From the NCBI GenBank assembly GCA_022823865.1, contig JAJEHF010000145.1, positions 1-64,000 of the forward strand: a stretch of DNA of 64,000 nt, read 5' to 3'. A program made the translations under genes and the position numbers. Of the stretch, positions 18,672-28,622 are shown piece after piece. Every line of letters begins with the position of its first letter. Position 1 is the first letter of the stretch. The notes under the pieces were generated by a model. It was not told where the DNA came from. It was given only the letters and a program-made list of their open reading frames with translations, and searched no databases. This DNA comes from Bryobacterales bacterium (GTDB lineage: Bacteria; Acidobacteriota; Terriglobia; Bryobacterales; UBA6623).

Positions 18672-19948
18672 GTCAGCAGGCCATTGAGATCGGACTCGCT
18701 GGTGCTGAATTGATCGACTTCGAATCCCAACTGCTGCAGCACAGTCACATACAGGTCGCACGCCATCGTGTTCGCAACGGAGCCGTCTCCACAGGAGATA
18801 TGGCGCCGGTGCTTGAAGCCACCGCCCGCCACGAAGAGCGGGTAGTTGGTCCGGCGATGGGCAGCGGCGTCGCCCATCGCGCTGCCGATCAGCGTGACTG
18901 TGGAATCCAACATAGACGTGCCATCGACGTCCTGCGCCTCGCTGAGGGCTTTCAGGAAGCGGGCCGCGCCCTGCATGTGGCGCTCCTCAATGGTCAGCAA
19001 GCCACCGATCTTCTCCTGCTTGTTGCCGTGGTGGGACAGGCGGTGGTACCCCTCGCTCATAAAGCTGCCGTTGACCATGAGGGCCCGGTCGGTGATCGGA
19101 ATGGTCATCGAGATCACGCGGGTCGAGTCGTTCGTGATCGCCAGCGCCATCAAGTCCCACATCAAGTCTTCGTTGTCGAGCAGGAACGAACCGTCCACGT
19201 TTTCCTCGACCGGAAGCTCGAGACTTTCGGGAGGCACGGGAAACGGCCTGTCGAGCCAATCCCGACGGCGCTTGAGCTTCTCCTCCACAGCGCGGATCGA
19301 GGTGAAGTACTCGTCCAGCTTCCTGCGGTCGGGGGCATTGGCGCGCGCACTGACAACTTTCGCCTCGCCCGTCAACTCATCCAGCAGGCTCTTGCCGGAA
19401 TCAATCAGATAGGTTTGCCGCTGCAGCGCTACCGAGCCGGCCCCGAACACACGGGCGTACAGCGCACTGGGACGGAGCGTTACCGGCAACGGCAGGCCGG
19501 AGGCTGAGAAAGATAACGACGCCTTCTGCTGTGCTTCGCCGCAGCAGAGCTGCAACGACTCGTAGCGCGTGTCACTGCCAAGCGTGGGAGCGACAAACTG
19601 GTCCAGCGAGATGCTGCGGACAACATGGCCGGTATAGAGCGTGTAGACGAGCTCGTGGCCATTGCCGGTCGGTCCCTTGTGATCCAGCCCGGAAACAGTG
19701 GTGAACTTGCCGTCCAGCCCGGCGTCCCTGATCGGCTGCATCAGTCGAGGCGCGTCACTGTCGGCGAAGAACTCCGGCTTGTAGAAACCCAATTGCGTGC
19801 CGACACACACCAGACGCTTGGCTTTGCCATGCGATGGCTCGGGGGTGGCCGCCACCGCTCCCGGCAGGGAGGGAAGCAGCGGCAAAGCGAGCGCGTAGCT
19901 CGCTCCCTTAAGGAACTGTCGGCGGTCTCTGGATTGCTGGCGAGTCAT
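18668..19948 (-). CDS. DUF1552 family protein, Tat-type signal
   Basis: MTRQQSRDRRQFLKGASYALALPLLPSLPGAVA; stop overlaps the downstream start as ATGATGA. Confidence 0.9.
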   Translation of the reverse strand: MTRQQSRDRRQFLKGASYALALPLLPSLPGAVAATPEPSHGKAKRLVCVGTQLGFYKPEFFADSDAPRLMQPIRDAGLDGKFTTVSGLDHKGPTGNGHELVYTLYTGHVVRSISLDQFVAPTLGSDTRYESLQLCCGEAQQKASLSFSASGLPLPVTLRPSALYARVFGAGSVALQRQTYLIDSGKSLLDELTGEAKVVSARANAPDRRKLDEYFTSIRAVEEKLKRRRDWLDRPFPVPPESLELPVEENVDGSFLLDNEDLMWDLMALAITNDSTRVISMTIPITDRALMVNGSFMSEGYHRLSHHGNKQEKIGGLLTIEERHMQGAARFLKALSEAQDVDGTSMLDSTVTLIGSAMGDAAAHRRTNYPLFVAGGGFKHRRHISCGDGSVANTMACDLYVTVLQQLGFEVDQFSTSESDLNGLLT

Positions 19949-20072
19949 ATCCTGACACTCGAGGCTGCATTAGGATCGTACCCAACTCAAGTGCTTCCGG
20001 CAACTGTGGCGCCACGATCGGAATCAAGTGCCGGGGCCGAAGATCCGGCCTTTCGCAGCCCGCGCCCTTGGC

Positions 20073-22466
20073 CTAGAAGTTCCACTCCAAGCCAATGAGC
20101 AGAAACTGGGAAAGCCCCCTGGGAAACCGCGGGCGGTTTGTCACACGATTCCATAGCAGCGTCGTCTGGTTCCTGCGTCCGGTCACGTTCTGGAGGCCAG
20201 CATACACGATGACCTCCCGATCCCGGACCGAGAATGTGCGGTCTAGCCTGAGATCCAGGGTGAAGTACGCGTCGTAACGCATGGTGTTTACCCTGTCCAG
20301 GTCGAATACTCCGCGGCGTTGCGACTCGGAGCGCTCGATGTCGAACGGGGTGTACGGCCTGCCTGTCAGGTAGGCCGTTCGGAACGCCACTTCCCACTTG
20401 CGGCCAATTCGACGCCCGCCGACGGCATTGAACGCGAACGGCCTGTCGAACGCCCCGGGCCGCAGCTTGCCGTCCAGCCCGGCGTGGCGCGCCCTAGAAT
20501 ACGCCACGTTGAGCTGACCGAACCACCTTGCGGAGAACTTCTTCTCCGCAAACAGCTCGATGCCGTGGGCCCTGCCGCGGCCCGCGCTGGTCATCGGGTA
20601 CAAGATGTCGCGGACGTCGAAGGTGTCGCCGACGTTCGCGAACGACAGCGCCGGGAACTGCGTTGCGACCGAATAGTCCTTGTAGCGCTTGGAATACGCC
20701 TCCAGCGTCACCCGGAGATTTCGCTTTGGAGTCCAAGCGAGCCCGCTGATCCAGTGGTCCGCCCTGGCGGGAATCAGGGCCCTGTTGTGCGGAAACGCCG
20801 CCAGAAACAGGTAGACCGGAATCTGGTGGTAGATTCCCCAGTTGGCGTTCCAGGAGAGATTCTCTGAGATTGCGACCGAGACCCCCGCCCTGGGGCTCAT
20901 GCGCAGCTGTGACACGCCGAAGTGCGCGTACCTGTCGAGTCTGCTGCCAACGGTGACGCGCATTCGCCGGCCGAACTGGTGGGTGCCTTGGACGTAGGCG
21001 CTGGCTTGCGTCGCGGTGAAGCTCTCTCGCAAGTCGATGGGGTTCAAGTCCGGGACGATGGCGAACGGGCCGTCGTACCCGAGCGGCGAGAGTGTGACGT
21101 AGTCGTTGACGAAGAACTTCTGGGCCCCTCCGATGCGATATTCCCCCGCGCGACCCGCATGAAGCGTCAAGTCGTACTTGATCGTGGTCTCGTCCTCTGT
21201 CGAGTCCTGCCGGAACGTTTCGACTCCGGCGGCGATGGCCTGCCCGACCGACTGCTGGGGCGGGATGGGGCCGGACCGAACAAGATCCTTGACTGTGGAG
21301 TCTACTGTCGCGCTCGAGTGAGTTAGGCCGAGCAGGCCGACCCCTCGGGTCCCAAGGATCCGCTGCCAGTTGAAGCCTGTCGCGTTCCGGCGACCGGCGT
21401 ATCGAATGTCGAAGGCTCCGAGCGAGTCGGTGGGTTCGGTTTTCTCCGACAGGCCCAATCGAATCGAATCAATGCCCGTGATGCTGGTCACCCATACCCG
21501 GTCGAAGTTCCCGAAGTCCCGAACCGCCTTGCCGGTAAACGAGTAGTAGACGGGCACGCCGCCGGTCCCCAGGTCGTCCGTGAAGAAGTCCAGAAAGCTC
21601 CGACGGGCCGACACGATCCAAGACCCCTTGCCCCGGGCCCACGGCCCTTCGACCACGCCGCCGGCGCCGGCGTACGCAAGGGTTGCACGCGCATGGAACT
21701 TGTCGCGTCTACCTTCGCGCTGCGCCACTTGCATGACGCTTGAGAGACGGTTGATGTAGGGCGCGGGATAGCCTCCGGTGAGGAACGTCACATCCTCGAT
21801 CAACTGAACGTCCAGGAGACTGACAGTACCTCCGGCGGAAGCGAGATTGGCAAACGAATTGATATTCGGGATTTCAATGTTGTCCACGACGAAGAGGTTT
21901 TCGAGCGGGCTTCCTCCACGGACGATGATGTCGTTCCTGAAATCCGCGGAACCGGTTACGACTCCCGGGAGAGTCGAGACATACCTTGAGACGTCTTGAA
22001 GGGTACCCGCCGTCTTGGCGATCTCGCGATTCTGGATAGCAACCCCCGAGCTGATCACTTCGTCCGGCACGCGCAGGGCCGAGGCGCTGACGGTCACCGA
22101 TGTCTCGATGGCAGCTACGTCCGGCAGTTCCAAGCGGACTTCACTGGTCTGCCCGGCGCGGACTTGCACGGTTCCGCTAGGCAGGGTCTCGCCAGATTCG
22201 ATCCTGACCTCGAGCTGGACCAGTCCCGGTCGCGCGTCGATTGGGGCGAAGCGGCCGTTCTGGTCGCTGGGGGAGCACAGCCTGGTGCCTGCGATACAGA
22301 CCTGGAGAAACTCTGCCGGAGACCCGTCACTCCGGACGACTTCTCCCCGAACCACACCCGTTCCGACTGTGTCCTGGGCGCTGGCGACAGTGCACAGGAC
22401 CAGAGTCACATGCAGTGCGACTGCCCGCCAACGCGTTTGGAGCGAGGTCGAGTGCAGCAGCCCCAT
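20073..22466 (-). CDS. TonB-dependent receptor with carboxypeptidase-regulatory-like N-terminus
   Basis: Signal; GVVRGEVVRSDGSPAEFLQVCIAG; plug NDIIVRGGSPLENLFVVDNIEIPNINSFA; C-terminal LLIGLEWNF. Confidence 0.9.
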   Translation of the reverse strand: MGLLHSTSLQTRWRAVALHVTLVLCTVASAQDTVGTGVVRGEVVRSDGSPAEFLQVCIAGTRLCSPSDQNGRFAPIDARPGLVQLEVRIESGETLPSGTVQVRAGQTSEVRLELPDVAAIETSVTVSASALRVPDEVISSGVAIQNREIAKTAGTLQDVSRYVSTLPGVVTGSADFRNDIIVRGGSPLENLFVVDNIEIPNINSFANLASAGGTVSLLDVQLIEDVTFLTGGYPAPYINRLSSVMQVAQREGRRDKFHARATLAYAGAGGVVEGPWARGKGSWIVSARRSFLDFFTDDLGTGGVPVYYSFTGKAVRDFGNFDRVWVTSITGIDSIRLGLSEKTEPTDSLGAFDIRYAGRRNATGFNWQRILGTRGVGLLGLTHSSATVDSTVKDLVRSGPIPPQQSVGQAIAAGVETFRQDSTEDETTIKYDLTLHAGRAGEYRIGGAQKFFVNDYVTLSPLGYDGPFAIVPDLNPIDLRESFTATQASAYVQGTHQFGRRMRVTVGSRLDRYAHFGVSQLRMSPRAGVSVAISENLSWNANWGIYHQIPVYLFLAAFPHNRALIPARADHWISGLAWTPKRNLRVTLEAYSKRYKDYSVATQFPALSFANVGDTFDVRDILYPMTSAGRGRAHGIELFAEKKFSARWFGQLNVAYSRARHAGLDGKLRPGAFDRPFAFNAVGGRRIGRKWEVAFRTAYLTGRPYTPFDIERSESQRRGVFDLDRVNTMRYDAYFTLDLRLDRTFSVRDREVIVYAGLQNVTGRRNQTTLLWNRVTNRPRFPRGLSQFLLIGLEWNF

Positions 22467-22846
22467 CGAGCCCCTCCCAGCTGACGACGGCGATCCCATG
22501 AACTTAGCTAGGACGCTCGGATGCTAGGCGCGGGTTGCGTCCGATCTGGCACATTTCTGGGGAGGTCTGGCACGCCGGCTGACGGTTTCGGGGAACTGGG
22601 CAGCCGCCGTGACATGAAGCGGACTACTGGTGGAGGATGACCGGACTGTGATCGAGACGGCGGCTAGGAATCGACGGGCCTGCTAGCGCGACAATGCGGC
22701 CACGCTTGAGTCATGCGGTCTTCGATCCCATGATGCAGACCCAGAACCCGCTCTGAACTCGGCCCAGCTACCTCCCAGCCATCGTCACTAATCTCATTCT
22801 GGGGGATGCTGAGCGACGGCAGATTTCACCGCCAGCCAGCGAGCCC

Positions 22847-23539
22847 CTATGCGACGAGCTTCCCGTCGAACAGCCGAACCACTCTCTCCGCATGGGCCTC
22901 GAACCGCGGGTCGTGGGTCACCATGCAGATGGTGGCCCCAGCCTGATGGACATCCCGGAGCAGTTCCATCACGGCCTCACCGTTCTTCGAGTCCAGATTC
23001 CCGGTCGGCTCGTCTGCCAGCAGCACAGACGGATCGCCTCCGAGAGCCCTGGCAACCGCCACCCTCTGCTGCTGGCCGCCCGACAGCTGGGACGGGTAGT
23101 GCTTCATGCGGTGCGCCATCCCGACCCGTTCTAGGGCCTCCCCCACCCGCTGCTTGCGTTCGGAGGTCGGCATGCCTCGATAGGTCAGCGGTAGTTCGAC
23201 GTTCTCGAACACCGTCAGATCGCCGATCAGGTTGAACGCCTGGAATATGAAACCGATCTGGCGGTTCCGGATGCGGGCCCGTTGCCGTGCGTTCAGATCC
23301 TCGACTGACTTGCCGTTCAGCCGGTACACGCCTGCGGTGGGGGTGTCGAGCAGTCCGAGGATCGACAGCAGCGTCGACTTGCCGCAGCCCGAGGGACCCG
23401 AGATCGCGATGTATTCGCCGTCACGGATCTCGAAGTCGATGCCCGAAAGCGCGTGTGTCTCGACCTCATCGGTGAAGAATACCTTCGCCACACCTTCCAG
23501 GCGGATGAGTGGCGCATTGCCATTTGTTGAACCTGACAT
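22847..23539 (-). CDS. ABC transporter ATP-binding protein (MacB/LolD-like)
   Basis: Walker A GPSGCGKST; signature LSGGQQQRVAVARAL; Walker B VLLADEPTGNLDS. Confidence 0.95.
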   Translation of the reverse strand: MSGSTNGNAPLIRLEGVAKVFFTDEVETHALSGIDFEIRDGEYIAISGPSGCGKSTLLSILGLLDTPTAGVYRLNGKSVEDLNARQRARIRNRQIGFIFQAFNLIGDLTVFENVELPLTYRGMPTSERKQRVGEALERVGMAHRMKHYPSQLSGGQQQRVAVARALGGDPSVLLADEPTGNLDSKNGEAVMELLRDVHQAGATICMVTHDPRFEAHAERVVRLFDGKLVA

Positions 23540-23579
23540 TGCCTAACTTTAGGTCTCCTTTTGCTGCCAAACTGGCTGC

Positions 23580-24833
23580 CTATTCAAGCCGGATCCTGTC
23601 GTAGCCGTCCCACGCGGACATATCGGACAAGACAACCCTGTCGCCCTCGCTCAGGCCGGAACGCACCTCGATCGTGCTGACCGAAACCTTGCCCACCTGC
23701 ACTTGGACGCGCGCGGCGTGGGTTTGGTCTTCCTCCAGTTTGAAGAGGCCCATGAGGCTCTCCTCCCTGGCATGGATGGGACGACCCACATGCAGCACAT
23801 TCTCGAGCCGCTCCAGTTCGATCGTCCCGTCCACGCTAAGGTCGGGCCGAGCGCCTCGGGGCATGTCGCCGAGCAACCTGATGTCAACGAGCACAGTCCC
23901 TTCGATCGCCGCTGGATCAATGCGCGAGACTGCTCCCTCGATGAGCCCGTTCCGGGTGTCGACCTCCGCCCGCTGCCCGACGGCCACGTCATTCACCAGC
24001 GTCTCCGGGATCTTGAGCTCCGCCTTGAGATGCGTCGGATCGGAAACCCGTGCCAGCTCGTCTCCAGGGGCGACCAGCTGTCCGACCTCAACATCCATCA
24101 GCTGGAGGACGCCGTTCATCCCGGCCCGAACCCTGAGTTGGTCGACCTTTTCCTCGCGCAGCGTCACGAGTGCTTCCATCTGTGCGATGCGGGCTCTCTG
24201 CGCCGCCAACTGTGCCTCGACCGAGGGCTTGCGGGCGTCCTCGCGGGCGCGCTCCAGCTGGAACTGCTTGCGCAGGTGTTCCATCGAGACGCGTGACTTC
24301 ATCAGGGTGACCTGGTCCGTCAGGCCCTCCTTCGACAGTTCGAGGTCGGCCTCGTACTGCGCCTTGGCCTGAAGGTACTGCCCTTCCACGTCGGCGGTCA
24401 CGGATTCCTGGGTGAGGCGCTGGTCCTCGAGCTGCGCCCGGAGGTTGGCGAGGTCGGCCTCGGCCTCCCTGAGTTGCGCCTCGGCGTCGAGGTATTCCTG
24501 CTCGACCTGCGGACTGCTGAGTTCGAGAAGCACGGTGTGCGGTGCTACGGACTGGCCGGGCTGGACGAGGCGCCGCTCGATGCGCCCGGCGTCGCTCGCG
24601 GCGATCACGACCACCGTCTCTGGCACGAGCGTTCCGATGCCGCGAACTTGCCGCAACATCTCGCCACGTTCGACGGTGTCCGTGAAGACCACGGCAGCGT
24701 CCACGCTAGGAGCGGCGGGCTCAATGCGGGACACCACCCAAGCCACTGCCAAGAACGCCGTCGCCGCAACGGATCCCAACACGATCCGTCGGATGCGCTT
24801 CCTCCGCGCGTATCCGATGCGTGCCTTGTCCAC
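23580..24833 (-). CDS. HlyD/RND-type periplasmic adaptor subunit
   Basis: N-terminal TM; GIGTLVPETVVVIAASDAGRIERRLVQPGQSVAPHTVLLELSSP lipoyl motif; coiled coil; AGMNGVLQLMDVEVGQLVAPGDELARVSDP. Confidence 0.92.
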   Translation of the reverse strand: MDKARIGYARRKRIRRIVLGSVAATAFLAVAWVVSRIEPAAPSVDAAVVFTDTVERGEMLRQVRGIGTLVPETVVVIAASDAGRIERRLVQPGQSVAPHTVLLELSSPQVEQEYLDAEAQLREAEADLANLRAQLEDQRLTQESVTADVEGQYLQAKAQYEADLELSKEGLTDQVTLMKSRVSMEHLRKQFQLERAREDARKPSVEAQLAAQRARIAQMEALVTLREEKVDQLRVRAGMNGVLQLMDVEVGQLVAPGDELARVSDPTHLKAELKIPETLVNDVAVGQRAEVDTRNGLIEGAVSRIDPAAIEGTVLVDIRLLGDMPRGARPDLSVDGTIELERLENVLHVGRPIHAREESLMGLFKLEEDQTHAARVQVQVGKVSVSTIEVRSGLSEGDRVVLSDMSAWDGYDRIRLE

Positions 24834-24845
24834 GTTGCAGTCCTT

Positions 24846-25136
24846 CTAGGCCAAGCCGAGCGCGAGCATCGACAACGAACCAATCACGGCCGAGGCGAAC
24901 ATGTGCGTTGCGACCGGCCGGTCGACCGGGCTTCTTGCTGGCTCAATGGCGCCGATGACGGCTTGCGTGCCGATGCCATGCTCAGACCTGCCGACGGAAT
25001 CAGTATGGGGGACGGGACGCAACGGCAAGGGTCGGGCTAGCCAAAGGCCTTCCGGCGGGTAGTCGTACCAACGGGGCAGATAATCCATCAGCAAGGATTC
25101 CTGTTCAAGGCGATGGCGATTCGCATGCTGGTGCAC
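24846..25136 (-). CDS. Small uncharacterised ORF filling the gap between permease and adaptor genes (alternative start 25088)
   Basis: ORF spans almost the whole inter-gene gap; caggaatccttgctgATG has an RBS-like aggaa; short hydrophobic C-terminus ASAVIGSLSMLALGLA. Confidence 0.35.
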   Translation of the reverse strand: MHQHANRHRLEQESLLMDYLPRWYDYPPEGLWLARPLPLRPVPHTDSVGRSEHGIGTQAVIGAIEPARSPVDRPVATHMFASAVIGSLSMLALGLA

Positions 25137-25145
25137 TGCAGGCGG

Positions 25146-27821
25146 CTAGCTCTCACGCAGCAAAGTCCGACGATTGTCTCGCGTCGCGTGCCATGCTGGC
25201 CAGACCGCCGCGCCCAGAGAAACAGCAAAGAGGAAGGCCGCTACTGAGATCAGGACAATCGGATCCCGCGCCGAAGTGCCGCGAAACACATCCGGACTCA
25301 GCTTGCCGAACACAGACACAGCCGCAGTGCCCACCGCAAGACCGAAAACAGCGAATCGTACGGTGCGCACCACCAAATCGCGCACAACTCGGTTTCGCTG
25401 TGCACCCAGCGCTGACTTGATCGCGACCTCGGTCCGGCGGGCCGCCATCGTCTCAGCGATCACGCTATAGACCGCGGTTACGGCAAGGATCACGGCGCAC
25501 GCGCCAAACCAAAGCAACAGGATCACATTGAATCGATGTCGTGCAGTGTCCCTATCGATCAGTTCACCGATTGTCAGCGGGTCGCCCGCATTCTGGCTGG
25601 GATCGATCTCCCTCACCGCGCGCTGGACCAGCGCCGAGAGTTCCTGACGGGGCCGCGGGCCGCGGATCACGACGTGCCGAGTCGCTTGCCCTGCCTGTAG
25701 GATTGGCACGAAAATGTGTGCGCCCGAGTGAGTACCGGATCGGTAGCGGGCGTCTCCGGAAATGCCAACGATTCGCATCCAGCCTGGGCTCCATCGGGTC
25801 GTAAGCCTGACGCGATGGCCAAGTGGCGCGTAGCCAGCGGATCGCACTTGGTCGGCGAGTGTCTCGCTTATGATCGCGACCGGTTCCGCTTCCTCCGAAT
25901 CGCGACGGTCGAAGTCGCGCCCTTGCAGCAACGGTGATCCAACGGTCTCGAAGTAGTCGGCAGTTACGACCTCATAGTTCGCCTTGGGGCGCTGCTTGCC
26001 ATCCCAACTGGCGGCCTCAAACTCGAACTCGTAGGGGATATCCCATCCGATGGGGCCCGCGAGCGGCCGCAACAGGATCGCGCCTGCAGAGGTGACACCT
26101 GGCTCCTCGCGCAACCGTTGCAAGAGACGCGAGTAGAATGCGTCAGTTGTACGTGGGTCGAAGGCTTGGGAGGGAAACAAGCCCGGGCCGCGCAGCGAGA
26201 CATCCAACGTCAGCGCATCGCGATTCGCTAGACCGGTCTCAACGAACGCCACAGAGCGATAGCTCAGCACGAGCAGAACGGCCGTTGCCAACAGCACGAA
26301 GGTGACCGCGGACTGGGCAAGAACGAATAGGTCGCGCGCCCGATTGGCGCGGTGCGATACCGAAGATCGAGGATCGCCTTCCCTGATTGCGGATTCGAGG
26401 CGCATTCGCGAGGCCGCCCATCCAGGCGCAAGCGAGCACACGACAGAGACAAAGGCCGTCGCTCCCGCAGCGAAACAAAAGGAGTTTAGATCCAAGGAGG
26501 CTTCGGACAGTCGCGGAATATCGGCTGGAGGCCATCTCACCAACGAGCGAATTACCAAGTACGCGATACCCAGTCCGGCGATCGCGGCGATGCCTCCTGC
26601 GACTGCCCCCTCTGCGGCCATCTGCGCAAAAACTCGCCTCGGCGGAGCTCCCAGAGCAAGACGCGTGGCAATCTCGGAACGACGTGACACTGCGCGTGAG
26701 AGTAGAAGTCCCCCCGAACTGATCGCGGACGCGGTCAGGAGGAGCAGAGAGGCCCCGAGGACGATCCACAAGTGAATCCTTGCCGATCCGGTCCAATAGT
26801 TGACCAGCGGCGTCACGACCCCCCGCTGCGAGATTTTGTATCTTTCCGGGTATTCGCTTGCGAGTCGCTTGAAGAGCGCGCTCACATCGCTATCGACCTG
26901 TTGGCGTGAATAGCCGGGCTTGGCACGCGCCACTGCTTGCAGGAAAGTCGCGCCGCGACTCTCGACGACTCGCTGCACGATCCCGAGCGGAACCCAAAGG
27001 GCAGCGCCCCGTGGAAACTCGACGCCCGGCGCCATGACGCCAATCACAGTGTGGCCCTGGCCATTGAGACGCACCGTCCGCCCAATGATGCCGGGATCCG
27101 CGCCTAGATGTGCGCGCCATGTTCGATCCGAAATCACAACGACCGGCGGTGCGCCAACCCGCTCGTCCGAATCGATAAATCCCCGACCCAGGCGGGGGGT
27201 GACACCGAGGACGCGGAAGAAGTCGTGCGATACGGGAGAGGCTTCCAGCTGGACCGGATCGGCCGTCTCGGTCTCCAACACCCTGGCGTAGCCGTAAAGG
27301 GAGGTCGGAGTGGCAGCCACATACTCAAACCCCGGGATGCTCTCTTGGAGATCAACCAGCTCCGGGTATGCGAGTTCCTCGACATGGGTTCCGGCGAGAG
27401 GGTCTGCCTTTTGGATGACATAAATCGAATCCTGGTCCGGGAACGGCAGGGGTCGCAACAGAACCGCGTCCACCAGCGAAAACATGGCGACGCTCATTCC
27501 GATGCCGAGCGCCAGACTGCTCTCGACCACAGCTGCAGAGCGAGGGTATCGCCGCATGCGGACCAGCGCGGAGCCAAGATCCCTAACGAGCGTATTGATC
27601 CAGCTCACCCCCCAGGACTCTCGACACTGCTCCTTGACCTGAGAAACGCCTCCCAAGGCTATCCTCGCGAGCCGCCGGGCCTCGTCTGGCGCCTTTCCGG
27701 CGCGAACATGCTGTTCCGTCAGTCGGTCAAGGTGGAATTGCAACTCCGAGTCGAGATCGTCCTCCATGGCCTTGCGCCGCAATAGCGCACGCCCTCGATA
27801 TAGCAGGTCCCTAAGCAACAT
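25146..27821 (-). CDS. ABC transporter permease, ADOP-type (acidobacterial duplicated permease; FtsX/MacB-like)
   Basis: N-terminal KAMEDDLDSELQFHLDRLTEQHVRAGKAPDEARRLARIALGG; two MacB_PCD/FtsX halves. Confidence 0.93.
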   Translation of the reverse strand: MLLRDLLYRGRALLRRKAMEDDLDSELQFHLDRLTEQHVRAGKAPDEARRLARIALGGVSQVKEQCRESWGVSWINTLVRDLGSALVRMRRYPRSAAVVESSLALGIGMSVAMFSLVDAVLLRPLPFPDQDSIYVIQKADPLAGTHVEELAYPELVDLQESIPGFEYVAATPTSLYGYARVLETETADPVQLEASPVSHDFFRVLGVTPRLGRGFIDSDERVGAPPVVVISDRTWRAHLGADPGIIGRTVRLNGQGHTVIGVMAPGVEFPRGAALWVPLGIVQRVVESRGATFLQAVARAKPGYSRQQVDSDVSALFKRLASEYPERYKISQRGVVTPLVNYWTGSARIHLWIVLGASLLLLTASAISSGGLLLSRAVSRRSEIATRLALGAPPRRVFAQMAAEGAVAGGIAAIAGLGIAYLVIRSLVRWPPADIPRLSEASLDLNSFCFAAGATAFVSVVCSLAPGWAASRMRLESAIREGDPRSSVSHRANRARDLFVLAQSAVTFVLLATAVLLVLSYRSVAFVETGLANRDALTLDVSLRGPGLFPSQAFDPRTTDAFYSRLLQRLREEPGVTSAGAILLRPLAGPIGWDIPYEFEFEAASWDGKQRPKANYEVVTADYFETVGSPLLQGRDFDRRDSEEAEPVAIISETLADQVRSAGYAPLGHRVRLTTRWSPGWMRIVGISGDARYRSGTHSGAHIFVPILQAGQATRHVVIRGPRPRQELSALVQRAVREIDPSQNAGDPLTIGELIDRDTARHRFNVILLLWFGACAVILAVTAVYSVIAETMAARRTEVAIKSALGAQRNRVVRDLVVRTVRFAVFGLAVGTAAVSVFGKLSPDVFRGTSARDPIVLISVAAFLFAVSLGAAVWPAWHATRDNRRTLLRES

Positions 27822-27830
27822 CTCCTCCGG

Positions 27831-28157
27831 CTAGGCCGTGTCAAGAATGATCTCTACGGCGGCGGACAGCTTCCGCCACGAGGCGGATGCATCGTCGAGT
27901 TGCCTCCGCCCCGCGGGCGTGAGCTCGTAGTACTTGGCGCGCCGATTGTTGTCAGACACGCCCCATTTCGCCTGAATCCACCCTCGGCGTTCCAGTCTAT
28001 GAAGCGCCGGATACAGCGATCCCTGCTGGACTTGGAGAACTTCGCGGGAGATCTGCCGGATCCTTTCCGAGATCCCCCAGCCATGCTGCGGTTCGAGGTT
28101 GAGGGTCTTGAGAATCAGCAGGTCCAGAGTGCCCTGCGGAAGGTCGATGTGCGACAA
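27831..28157 (-). CDS. PadR family transcriptional regulator
   Basis: LPQGTLDLLILKTLNLEPQHGWGISERIRQISREVLQVQQGSLYPALHRLERRGWIQAKWG. Confidence 0.95.
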   Translation of the reverse strand: MSHIDLPQGTLDLLILKTLNLEPQHGWGISERIRQISREVLQVQQGSLYPALHRLERRGWIQAKWGVSDNNRRAKYYELTPAGRRQLDDASASWRKLSAAVEIILDTA

Positions 28158-28171
28158 AACGTCCCCTTGCG

Positions 28172-28209
28172 CTTCTACAACTCCATACTAATCGTTTTTC
28201 CTGTAGAAG
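28172..28209. promoter_or_regulatory. Perfect 8-bp inverted repeat upstream of padR-like gene (candidate operator)
   Basis: cttctaca - 22 nt - tgtagaag. Confidence 0.55.
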
Positions 28210-28400
28210 TACAAGGGCAGCAAGGGTTGCGTCAATGGAGCTCCACAAATAGGGGTCTACCCAATAGCCGGCCTGATCCCAAGAGTCCAAGCCGTGCTTT
28301 CCTATGGCTCAGGCCCTGCCCGACACTGGTAAAGGCACATCTACACACACGGAGAGTGTGTATCGTCAGGGAGTCAGAGTCGCTTGGCACGAGGTCCCCA

Positions 28401-28622
28401 ATGAACCGAAGGCTCACCATCACGCTGCCCGAACAGACGGTCAGGATGCTCGATCGTGCTGTGTCCCGAGGCCAGCGCTCGCGGTTAATTGACGAAGCCG
28501 TGAGACGCTTCATCAATGACCAGGGGAAAGCGAACCTTCGAGAGCAGCTCGAGCTAGGTGCGAAGGTTCGATCCGAGCGTGACCGAGAGATCGGTGAGGA
28601 ATGGTTCGTCCTTCCCGACTAG
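28401..28622 (+). CDS. Ribbon-helix-helix antitoxin (MazE-like)
   Basis: MNRRLTITLPEQTVRMLDRAVSRGQRSRLIDEAVRRFIND; overlaps a MazF-like frame. Confidence 0.78.
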   Translation: MNRRLTITLPEQTVRMLDRAVSRGQRSRLIDEAVRRFINDQGKANLREQLELGAKVRSERDREIGEEWFVLPD

